NCBI RefSeq assembly: GCF_001663815.1
Contig: NZ_CP016027.1
Span: 1,809,001-1,873,000 of the forward strand
DNA length: 64,000 nt
Origin: Halothiobacillus diazotrophicus
GTDB lineage: Bacteria > Pseudomonadota > Gammaproteobacteria > Halothiobacillales > Halothiobacillaceae
Reading direction: 5' to 3'
Each line of letters opens with the position of its first letter. Within the stretch, counting starts at the first letter, position 1. Position numbers and translations under genes: made by a program. Shown piece after piece: positions 10,258-17,384 of the stretch. The notes beneath the pieces are model-generated. The model saw only the letters and a program-made list of their open reading frames with translations, did not search any database and was not told where the DNA came from.

Positions 10258-11151
10258 TCATTTCGGGTTGATCTGGTTGTAGACCGCCAGTGCCACCCGG
10301 GCCAGTTCGCTCCGGTTCGTGCCGGCGGAAATCGCATAGCCCATGCCGTTGTCGATCCAGTAGAACACGCCGATCGGCCCTTCCTCGGCGAAGTGGAACG
10401 CCGTGTCCTGCTTGTCCTCGCGCTCGCCGGACACGTACAGGGTGAGGCGCTGGCCCTTGGCATCGTGATACATGAACTGGGCGACCGGCCCCTCTGCACC
10501 CGGCAACAGACGTCCGCCGATCAGTTCATAGCCCTGCGCCTGCAGGCTGGGCGGCTTGAGCGTGACGCCGAGGCGCTTGGAGAGCCACTGCACCAGCTGC
10601 GCCTCCTGATCCGCGCCGATCTCGACCGGCCGACGGGTATCCGGGCTGTAGACGGCATGCGCCACGGCCGCGCGCCAGGCGAGTCGATCACCCACGGTGG
10701 TGCGCGCCCGGGCCGGGCCGACCCCTTGGTCGGCGAGCTGGCCTGTCACCGGGCCAGGCGTTCCCCCGACCCGTGCGTTGTCATAGGGCAGGGGCGCAGC
10801 CATCTGGGCGAGCATCGACGGGGCACCCCGCAGCTCCCAGCCCAGCACGCCGCCGAACGCCCCACCCAACACGGCACCCAGCGCAACCCAGGTGACCATG
10901 GCGGCAGCGCGCCATTGCGGCCACCCCGTGCGTTCCCGGACGATCCGGCGCTGAGTGACCGGCACCGGTTCGTCCAGTTCGGCATCGAGCAGGGCCCGCA
11001 GCTGCGCGTTCTGTCGGCGATAGTCGGCCAGACGGGCGGCTTCCTCGGGATGGTCGGCGAGATAGGCCTCGACCTCGGCCCGGCGGGCGGCATCGAGCTG
11101 CTCGTCGACATAGGCCTGAAGATCGGCTTCGGTAAGGGGGGATCGGTTCAT
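10258..11151 (-). CDS. Membrane anti-sigma factor of the adjacent ECF sigma factor
   Basis: A 297-aa protein with the plan of ECF anti-sigma factors. An N-terminal cytoplasmic zinc-finger-like/RsiW-type domain (residues 1-70, YVDEQLDAARRAEVEAYLADHP) is followed by one transmembrane helix (about 83-105, rich in Gly and Ala) and a periplasmic domain of about 190 residues. The HxxxCxxC zinc motif is absent, so it is a zinc-free variant. Its ATG overlaps the TGA of the sigma gene by four bases, the usual arrangement for a co-expressed regulator pair. The periplasmic part presumably senses envelope oxidation; the signal is not known. Confidence 0.85.
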   Translation of the reverse strand: MNRSPLTEADLQAYVDEQLDAARRAEVEAYLADHPEEAARLADYRRQNAQLRALLDAELDEPVPVTQRRIVRERTGWPQWRAAAMVTWVALGAVLGGAFGGVLGWELRGAPSMLAQMAAPLPYDNARVGGTPGPVTGQLADQGVGPARARTTVGDRLAWRAAVAHAVYSPDTRRPVEIGADQEAQLVQWLSKRLGVTLKPPSLQAQGYELIGGRLLPGAEGPVAQFMYHDAKGQRLTLYVSGEREDKQDTAFHFAEEGPIGVFYWIDNGMGYAISAGTNRSELARVALAVYNQINPK

Positions 11152-11726
11152 TTGACTATCTTCATCGAAATCGCCACGGGAGAAGTTCGCCCGGCCCTGG
11201 TGGCGGCCTGAGCGGTTGACAGGGTGCCGGCCGTGGCATCGGCGGGCACCGCGTCGTCCATGAGTTCGCGCAGTCGCGCCCGGGCACGCGACAAGCGGGA
11301 CATCACCGTGCCCTGCGGGATGCCAAGGGTTCGGGCCACGTCCCGATACGACAATTCTTCCACCGCCACCAGCAGGAGCACCGCCCGCTGCTCCTGGGGC
11401 AAACGGCGCAGGGCATCCTGCAGGTTCTGCAGTTCGAGCAGGCCGTCCTGACCGGGCGGCACGGCCGTCTCGAACGCCGCATCGTCCAGGGACTGGGTCG
11501 GCAGCCGGTTGCGGCGGACCTGATCCACATACAGATTGTGCATGATGCCGAACAGCCAGGGCCGCAGATCGCTGCCCCAGCGCCAGAAATGAATCTTGCG
11601 CCAGGCCCGCTCCAGCGTGTCCTGCACGAGGTCGTCCACCCCTGCCTGCTGGCCGCTGCCGAGCAGGACCCGCGCATAGCGGCGCAGGCGCGGGATGCAG
11701 GCTTTGATTTCCCGCTCCAGACTCAT
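11148..11726 (-). CDS. ECF (sigma-70 family) RNA polymerase sigma factor
   Basis: A 192-aa group 4 sigma factor. Region 2 is visible in DDLVQDTLERAWRKIHFW and region 4 in the helix-turn-helix segment SYRDVARTLGIPQGTVMSRL near residues 130-155. It lies 28 bases after the cytochrome/propeller gene and overlaps its anti-sigma gene by four bases. The operon (NTF2-like protein, cytochrome c/propeller protein, sigma, anti-sigma, Msr fusion) suggests that it drives an envelope redox-damage response and its own operon. Assignment to a numbered ECF group is not possible by eye. Confidence 0.93.
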   Translation of the reverse strand: MSLEREIKACIPRLRRYARVLLGSGQQAGVDDLVQDTLERAWRKIHFWRWGSDLRPWLFGIMHNLYVDQVRRNRLPTQSLDDAAFETAVPPGQDGLLELQNLQDALRRLPQEQRAVLLLVAVEELSYRDVARTLGIPQGTVMSRLSRARARLRELMDDAVPADATAGTLSTAQAATRAGRTSPVAISMKIVK

Positions 11727-11754
11727 GGATTTCCCCCGATCGGCCCGCGATTCA

Positions 11755-13077
11755 TCACGAATTCCCCGGCACGGCCACCCAGAACGGGAAGGCCCCGACG
11801 GGAATCTTCTGCGTCACGGTCAGGGTCTTGGCATCGACCACGGCCACGGCGTTTTCCTGGGTCAGTGTGACGTAGATCCAGCGGCTGTCCGCACTGGCGC
11901 GGATACCATGCGGCCCCTTGCCGACCGTGACGTTGCGCACGGACAGATCCCGGGTGTCGATCACCGAGATGACGTTGTCGCCGATGGCGGCCGTCGCCAC
12001 ATAGCGCCCGTTGGGCGCCACGTCGATACCGCCGTGACCGTTGCCGACCGTGATCACCTTTTTCACCGTCCCGTTTTTCAGATCCAGCACCGCCACATGG
12101 TGCACGAAATCACGCACATATGCCGTGTTTTCGTCGGCAGACAGGTCGATGTTGTGCGGCCCCGTGATGCCGGGCACGGGAATGACCCGCGTCATCTTCC
12201 GCGCGCGTGTATCGATCACGCCGATCCCCGCGCCGCCCTGCAGGGTGACGTAGCCGATCCGGCCGTCCCGGGTGAAGCGAACGTTGTGCGGTGCCTTTTC
12301 TACCGGGATCGTATCCACCACCTTCAGTGCCGCGAGATCGATCACGCTGATCTCGTCGGAACCTTCGTTGCTGACATAGGCGAACCGGCCATCCGGCATG
12401 ATCTTCACGCCCTTGGGCGCCTTGCCGACGCGGATCACGGCGCGCTGCTTGCCCGTGGCCGCATCGAACACGTACACGCTGCCGGTGGAAGGGCTGGTCG
12501 CCAGCAGCGTCTTGCCGTCGGGCGTGAGCGCGTTGTAGAGCATGTCCGGCCCACCGGACCAGACGTTCTCGCCGGGGAAGGCCGTCACGGCACCGGCCTT
12601 CTTCAGCGTGACGAACACGGGCTGCGGGAACAGGGCCGGGTTGGCCGGGCCAGTCGGGGCCGTCACGTCCGTCGAAGCGACCGCCGTCGGCATGAAGCCG
12701 GAAAGACTGGCGTAGTAGGCAGCCAGATTGCGGATATCGGCCTCGCTCAACGACGCCGCCATCGCGTTCATGGTCGGGTCCTGACGACTCCCCGTCTTGA
12801 AGGCCATGAGCTGCTTGACGAGATAGGCCTCCTGCTGGCCGGCCAGATTCGGAAACTCGCCACTGAGCCCGATGCCCTGGGCGCCGTGACAACCGGCGCA
12901 GGTCACGGCCTTTTCCTTGCCCAACGTCACGTCGCCGGCCCAGGCGGGCGCAACGAACGACATGGCTGCAAAAGCGCCGAGCATGAGTCGGGGGAAGTGC
13001 GCCCGGAACCCGGACATGGCGGGGCGGGGCTTGAAATCGGTCACAGAATGATCCGTCATGGCATGGAAGGTGTTCAT
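11755..13077 (-). CDS. Cytochrome c with YVTN/cytochrome-d1-like beta-propeller
   Basis: A 440-aa exported protein. A signal sequence lies around residues 28-47 (ending APAWA). A class I cytochrome c domain follows, with the heme site CAGCH at 60-64 and Met103 or Met106 in DPTMNAM as likely axial ligand. Residues from about 150 to the end form a seven-bladed propeller of the YVTN type, with repeats such as YVSNEGSDEISVIDL, YVTLQGGAGIGVID and YVRDFVHHVAVLDL. A GAGGAAAG ribosome site supports the start at 13077. Proteins of this plan are exported electron-transfer or sensory proteins; the heme-to-propeller order resembles nitrite reductase NirS-like proteins, but d1-heme ligands cannot be confirmed. 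It is probably transcribed with the downstream sigma factor. Confidence 0.85.
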   Translation of the reverse strand: MNTFHAMTDHSVTDFKPRPAMSGFRAHFPRLMLGAFAAMSFVAPAWAGDVTLGKEKAVTCAGCHGAQGIGLSGEFPNLAGQQEAYLVKQLMAFKTGSRQDPTMNAMAASLSEADIRNLAAYYASLSGFMPTAVASTDVTAPTGPANPALFPQPVFVTLKKAGAVTAFPGENVWSGGPDMLYNALTPDGKTLLATSPSTGSVYVFDAATGKQRAVIRVGKAPKGVKIMPDGRFAYVSNEGSDEISVIDLAALKVVDTIPVEKAPHNVRFTRDGRIGYVTLQGGAGIGVIDTRARKMTRVIPVPGITGPHNIDLSADENTAYVRDFVHHVAVLDLKNGTVKKVITVGNGHGGIDVAPNGRYVATAAIGDNVISVIDTRDLSVRNVTVGKGPHGIRASADSRWIYVTLTQENAVAVVDAKTLTVTQKIPVGAFPFWVAVPGNS

Positions 13078-13198
13078 CAGGCTTTCCTCGGGATAAACAG
13101 AATGGGCATAAAGGGCGTGGGCGCTCAGAAAATGAAGCGGCGGCGCGGCGATACCCTGATCGACGCCCCGCCTCGGCGACCTATCCGTGCGACCCGGC

Positions 13199-13660
13199 TC
13201 AGTAGCCGCCGCCGACAGCCAGCTTCGGTGCGATTTGCCAGGTTTCGGCGATCAGCTTGTCGCCGCGATAGGTGAGCACGTAACGCACCTTGACCGTCGC
13301 CTTGCCGGCGAACACCACGTTGGCCGTCACGGTCGATCCCTTGGGATTGGCCGCCTCCTCCAGATGCTCGACGGTGACCTTCATTTCGCCCTGGGCCTTG
13401 GCGAATTTCGTCCAGACGCCACGGATCGCCGCCGCACCGGTGTAGTCGCCATCCAGCGGCCCGCCGACCCAGTAGAAACGGCTGTCGTCGGTATAGGCGT
13501 TCGCAATCCGATCCACGTCGCCCGCGCCGATGGCGGCGAAGTGGGCTTTCGCCTCCTCGGCAGGACCGGCAAAGGCGGTGGAAGCGGCCATCAGACCGCC
13601 GAACAGGGCACAGGCCAGGGTGGTACCGCGGATCGCGGTCGATGCAAAAATCGATTTCAT
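13199..13660 (-). CDS. Exported NTF2-like (SnoaL/DUF4440-type) protein
   Basis: A 153-aa protein with a signal peptide of about 28 residues ending in STAFA. The mature part (EEAKAHFAAIGAGDVDRIANAY to the C-terminus) has the cone-shaped NTF2-like pattern shared by SnoaL and DUF4440 proteins; no catalytic residues can be assigned. The start at 13660 is chosen over one five codons earlier because GGGGAG lies seven bases before it. It is the first gene of the stress operon and follows the ECF-type promoter candidate at 13732-13758. The spacing to the cytochrome gene is about 120 bases. Confidence 0.75.
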   Translation of the reverse strand: MKSIFASTAIRGTTLACALFGGLMAASTAFAGPAEEAKAHFAAIGAGDVDRIANAYTDDSRFYWVGGPLDGDYTGAAAIRGVWTKFAKAQGEMKVTVEHLEEAANPKGSTVTANVVFAGKATVKVRYVLTYRGDKLIAETWQIAPKLAVGGGY

Positions 13661-13731
13661 GAATAAGCTCCCCAATGAATGAACGGCCGATGGCCGGAAA
13701 CGCGTCGGATTGAACGCGTCACATGGGGGTG

Positions 13732-13758
13732 TACGAGACGGGGCGGCGGATTATTCCC
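13732..13758 (-). promoter_or_regulatory. Candidate ECF-type promoter of the redox-stress operon
   Basis: On the minus strand GGAATAA (13751-13757, within GGGAATAA) is followed after 15 bases by CGTA (13732-13735, within CGTCTCGTA). This is the general form of ECF-recognised promoters. It lies about 70 bases upstream of the first gene of the operon that encodes the ECF sigma factor, which fits autoregulation. This is inference from pattern only. Confidence 0.5.
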
Positions 13759-13813
13759 GCCGTTGGAAATTTTTTTTGGAACAATTTTTTTTGGGGACCG
13801 CCCCGCGAAGACG

Positions 13814-16375
13814 CTACCGCGGCCGGAACAGTCGCTTGACGCCCTCGAACGGGAGCAGCAGGGAGACGCCCAGGGCGGCCGCGGCCAAGGCCAGATCGCC
13901 GGGCGGCGGTTGGAAGTCGAAGGCGCCCGCCAGACCGGGCAGACCGATGATCGCCGCCAACCCCAGCAGGGTGAGGCCCAGCACCCACAGCGCAACGGGG
14001 GACAAGCCGGAAAACAACCGGTGCAGATCGGCATCGGGCGAACGTGCCGACAGGATCAGCACGGCATTGGCCACCACCACCACGATGAAGGCCAGCGCCC
14101 GGGCCGAGTCGGTCGCCACGCCCAGGGACAACGCCCAGCTATAGCAGGCCAGGGCCGCGACCGTGGTCACGGCGCCCTGCACCACGCTGAGCCCGAGATG
14201 CCGCGCGGCGATCAACGGCTCGGTGGGCGGCCGCGGCGGCTGCGTCATGAGGCCCCGACGGCCCTTTTCAGCCTCGAAGACGATCGAACAGGCCGGGTCG
14301 ATCACGAGTTCGAGAAAGGCGATGTGGATCGGCATGAGGATCATCGGCCAGCCGAACAGCACCGGCACGATCGACAGGCCGATGATGGGCATGTGTACAG
14401 CCACGGTGTAGACGAGCGCCTGACGGAGATTGGCGAAGATGCGCCGCCCCAGACGGATGGCGGCGACAATGGCGGTGAAATCGTCTTCGAGCAGCACCAG
14501 CGATGCAGCCTCGCGGGCGACGTCCGTGCCGCGCCGCCCCATGGCGATACCGATATGCGCCGCCTTCAGCGCCGGGGCGTCGTTCACGCCGTCGCCCGTC
14601 ATGGCGACCACTTCCCGATCGCGCTTCAGGGCGGACACGATCATCAGCTTCTGGGCCGGCGTCACCCGGGCGAACACATCCGTTTCGGCCACCCGGGCCG
14701 CCAGCGTGGCGGAATCCATGGCCGCCACCGCCTCACCGGTCGCAACGGACGCCGCATCGATCCCGGCCTGTTCGGCAATGGCCCGCGCCGTGCCGGGATG
14801 ATCGCCGGTGATCATCACCACGCGAATGCCCGCCCGATGGCATTCCTCGATGGCGGCGGGCACCTCCGGGCGCAGGGGATCGGCCAGGCCGATCAACCCG
14901 ACCAGCGCGAAGGGGAAATCGTGCTGCCGATCCGGGAACGGTTGCCCGCTCGGATGGGTGGACTTGGCCACCGCCAGCACGCGCCAGCCCCGCGCAGCCA
15001 TGGCATCGGCCGACTGGCGCAACGCTTCGTGGGCGATTGGGTCGAGATGACACAGATCCGCGATCGCCTCCGGCGCGCCCTTGGCGGCCACCACGTCATG
15101 CGGCAGCGAACCATCCCGCCAGAGATGGGACATAGCCGGCAGCGCCGGGGACAACTCGTATTCCCGGGTCAGCGCCCAGTCGGGATGCAAATGCTCGGTA
15201 TCGGCGAGGTAATCCTGCGCGAAGCGGTGAAAGGCCTGCTCCATCGGATCGCTGGGGTCGATCTCGCTGGCGAGCACCGCGTATTCCATCAGCTCGTGGT
15301 AGTGCTCCGGCAAATCCCGCGCCGCGAGATCGTCCGCGACCAGCAACTGACCCTCGACGGAGAGGGCCGCCAGCGCCATGCGGTTGCGCGTGAGCGTGCC
15401 CGTCTTGTCGACGCAGAGCACCGTGGTTTCGCCAAGGGTTTCGATGGCGTTGAGCCGCCGCGTCAGCACCTGATGCGCCGCGATCCGGCGGGCGCCGAGG
15501 GCGAAGAACACGATCATGATGACCGGGAATTCCTGGGGCAGGATGCCCATGGCCAGGGTGATGCCCGCGAGCAGGCCGTGCAGGGCGTCGCCACGCAATG
15601 CCCAGAACAGGCCGGCGAGGAACAGGCTTAACCCGGCCCCGATCAGCGCGAGGCGCCGGGTGAGACGGGCAATCTCGGTGCGCAGGGGGGAGGCCTCGAC
15701 ACCGATGGCTTGCAGGGATTTTCCGATCCGCCCCAGCTCGGTCTGCGCGCCGATAGTCGTCACGCACATCAGGCCCTGACCGCGCACGATCATCGTGCCG
15801 GCGAACACCCGGTCTCGGGCCGCATCCGTCGGATCGTCCGAATCGGCAGGAAACTTCGCCACCGGCTCCGACTCGCCCGTCAGCAGGGATTCGTCGGCAG
15901 CCAGCTCGTGGGCCTCGACCACGAACCCGTCGGCCGGCACGCGATCGCCCTCCGTGAGCATCAGCACGTCCTCGCGCACCACCTCCGCCCCGGCGATCCG
16001 CACCGGCACGCCATCGCGGATCGCCAGCGCCCGCGGGCTGGACAGCGTGCGCAGCATGTCCAGCGCATGTTCGGTCCGCCGCTCCTGCAGGATCGTCACG
16101 CCCATGATGATGCCCACGAACCCCAGCAGAATGAGTGCCTCGTGGACGTCGCCCATCAGCAGATAGATGGCGCCGGCGCCCAGCAGCAGCAGAAACATGG
16201 GTTCGCGGATCACCTCGCCGGCGATGGCCCACAGCGTGCGCCGCCGCTCCTGACCCAGCTCGTTGAGGCCCTCGGCGGCCAAGCGCTCGGCGGCCGCCGC
16301 CGAGGTCAATCCGTGCAATTCCGGGGAGGCATTATCAATCATGGGATGCTCGGGATGGTCAATTCGAAGGGTCAT
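13814..16375 (-). CDS. Cation-translocating P-type ATPase
   Basis: An 853-aa inner-membrane ion pump. The phosphorylation motif DKTGTLT starts at Asp323, the actuator loop TGES is present (LLTGESEPV), and the hinge TGDGVNDAPALK is intact. The helix-4 motif that defines ion choice reads MGILPQEFPVI in place of the Ca-pump PEGLP, so the ion remains open; P2-like Ca or Mn pumps and other HAD-IC type ATPases are candidates. No N-terminal CxxC metal-binding domain is seen, which argues against heavy-metal P1B pumps. The start at 16375 (GGGG upstream) is preferred; ATG at 16342 is an alternative. It reads toward the redox-stress operon and the 150-base gap contains two T8 tracts. Confidence 0.9.
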   Translation of the reverse strand: MTLRIDHPEHPMIDNASPELHGLTSAAAAERLAAEGLNELGQERRRTLWAIAGEVIREPMFLLLLGAGAIYLLMGDVHEALILLGFVGIIMGVTILQERRTEHALDMLRTLSSPRALAIRDGVPVRIAGAEVVREDVLMLTEGDRVPADGFVVEAHELAADESLLTGESEPVAKFPADSDDPTDAARDRVFAGTMIVRGQGLMCVTTIGAQTELGRIGKSLQAIGVEASPLRTEIARLTRRLALIGAGLSLFLAGLFWALRGDALHGLLAGITLAMGILPQEFPVIMIVFFALGARRIAAHQVLTRRLNAIETLGETTVLCVDKTGTLTRNRMALAALSVEGQLLVADDLAARDLPEHYHELMEYAVLASEIDPSDPMEQAFHRFAQDYLADTEHLHPDWALTREYELSPALPAMSHLWRDGSLPHDVVAAKGAPEAIADLCHLDPIAHEALRQSADAMAARGWRVLAVAKSTHPSGQPFPDRQHDFPFALVGLIGLADPLRPEVPAAIEECHRAGIRVVMITGDHPGTARAIAEQAGIDAASVATGEAVAAMDSATLAARVAETDVFARVTPAQKLMIVSALKRDREVVAMTGDGVNDAPALKAAHIGIAMGRRGTDVAREAASLVLLEDDFTAIVAAIRLGRRIFANLRQALVYTVAVHMPIIGLSIVPVLFGWPMILMPIHIAFLELVIDPACSIVFEAEKGRRGLMTQPPRPPTEPLIAARHLGLSVVQGAVTTVAALACYSWALSLGVATDSARALAFIVVVVANAVLILSARSPDADLHRLFSGLSPVALWVLGLTLLGLAAIIGLPGLAGAFDFQPPPGDLALAAAALGVSLLLPFEGVKRLFRPR

Positions 16376-16490
16376 CGTACAACCCCAACCATCATACGCC
16401 GACGATCGTCCGCAGAAGGCGCGTCGCTCAGTCAGGAGCCCTGGATCGCGTACTGGCTCGTCCGCTCTCATCCCTTGGGCAGCGCCAGAC

Positions 16491-16517
16491 AAAAAACCCC
16501 GCCGGCTTTCGGCGGGG
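16491..16517 (-). terminator. Rho-independent terminator of the 16552-17178 gene
   Basis: Read on the minus strand, CCCCGCC and GGCGGGG (16497-16517) form a strong GC stem with a seven-base loop and are followed by TTTTTT (16491-16496). It lies 35 bases after the stop codon and would shield the P-type ATPase gene from read-through. Confidence 0.85.
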
Positions 16518-16551
16518 TTCTAAGCAACCTCTCAGGTCAGAGAGACCAGGC

Positions 16552-17178
16552 TCAGGCGTAGGTGTTGACGGCCTGTTGTCGGTTCTGAACCGGCAATTGA
16601 CTGGACAGATTAGACAGGAAATTGCTCAGGTTGGCGCCGGATACGCCCATTGCATCAGCCAGTGTCTGGAAGCTCGATTGCAGGTTGGACAGGTTCCCGG
16701 TGGTCGCAATGCCCCCCGATGCCGAGTTCGTGGCGGTCGTTGTCGCGGAGGACGATGCAAGCTGGCTCATCAGGCTCTGCAGGTCGGACGCCATGTTCAT
16801 GCGCTGATGTCCGCCATGGCGACCGGCGCCCCGTGCGCGCCCCGTACTGCCATCCGTATCACCGTCACTATCCGTCGAGGACGCCCCGCTACCGGAACTG
16901 CCGGTAGCGCCATTCTGGGCATGCAACGCCTGAAAGAGCGATTGCATGAACGCACCCATTGCCTGTTGCTGCGTCGGATTGAGGCTTGCGGCGGTGGTCG
17001 TGCCCGTTGGGTCCGATCCCGCCGTGCCGCTTCCGGAAAGGGCGTTGAGGATGACCCCCTGAAACCCGCCCGCCGACGGGGTGCCGCCGGAAGCGACCGA
17101 GGCGGTCCCGAGAGGTTGGCTCGGGTTGTTGACTTGAGACCACCAGTAGCTGTTCGTCGAAATGGCATTGACGTTCAT
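16552..17178 (-). CDS. Unknown low-complexity protein with an Asp-rich calcium-loop-like motif
   Basis: A 208-aa protein that I do not recognise. It is rich in Ser, Thr, Gly, Ala and Gln and has no signal peptide or membrane segment. DSDGDTDGS at 103-111 looks like the loop of an EF-hand or dockerin-type calcium site. Two similar amphipathic stretches follow: SDLQSLMSQLASS (131-143) and NLSNLQSSFQTLADAMGVSG (162-181), the latter with an echo in ANLSNFLSNLSSQL (182-195). The start at 17178 is supported by AGGAG eight bases upstream. It has its own strong terminator, so it is likely a free-standing transcript. A secreted or surface-associated structural role is only a guess. Confidence 0.7.
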   Translation of the reverse strand: MNVNAISTNSYWWSQVNNPSQPLGTASVASGGTPSAGGFQGVILNALSGSGTAGSDPTGTTTAASLNPTQQQAMGAFMQSLFQALHAQNGATGSSGSGASSTDSDGDTDGSTGRARGAGRHGGHQRMNMASDLQSLMSQLASSSATTTATNSASGGIATTGNLSNLQSSFQTLADAMGVSGANLSNFLSNLSSQLPVQNRQQAVNTYA

Positions 17179-17384
17179 GATCGGGACTCCTGATAACCGG
17201 GGATGATCGGCGGAAAAACACGCCACATGAATTCTGTCTACTGATAATTAGCAGACAGATCTATTTGAGCATTCTGACAGAAACTCGGCAGAAATCAGAC
17301 ACCACACGATGGAGAAACGTCGGCAAATTGTGAACGGGGTGTATACCGGACCCGACTGTCCCAGACCAAAGCGCCAGACAATCC

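Noticed and set aside
11695-13275. A 526-codon open frame on the plus strand antisense to the sigma factor and cytochrome genes
   Set aside because: It is His/Arg/Gly-rich without domains and mirrors well-supported minus-strand genes with family motifs; long antisense frames are expected in GC-rich DNA.
13765-13795. Two T8 tracts (TTTTTTTTGG twice) after the P-type ATPase
   Set aside because: They are direct repeats without a stem, so they do not form a standard terminator; on the minus strand they read as A-tracts.
13679-15631. A 650-codon plus-strand frame antisense to the P-type ATPase
   Set aside because: The minus strand encodes DKTGTLT and other ATPase motifs; the plus frame has only biased composition.
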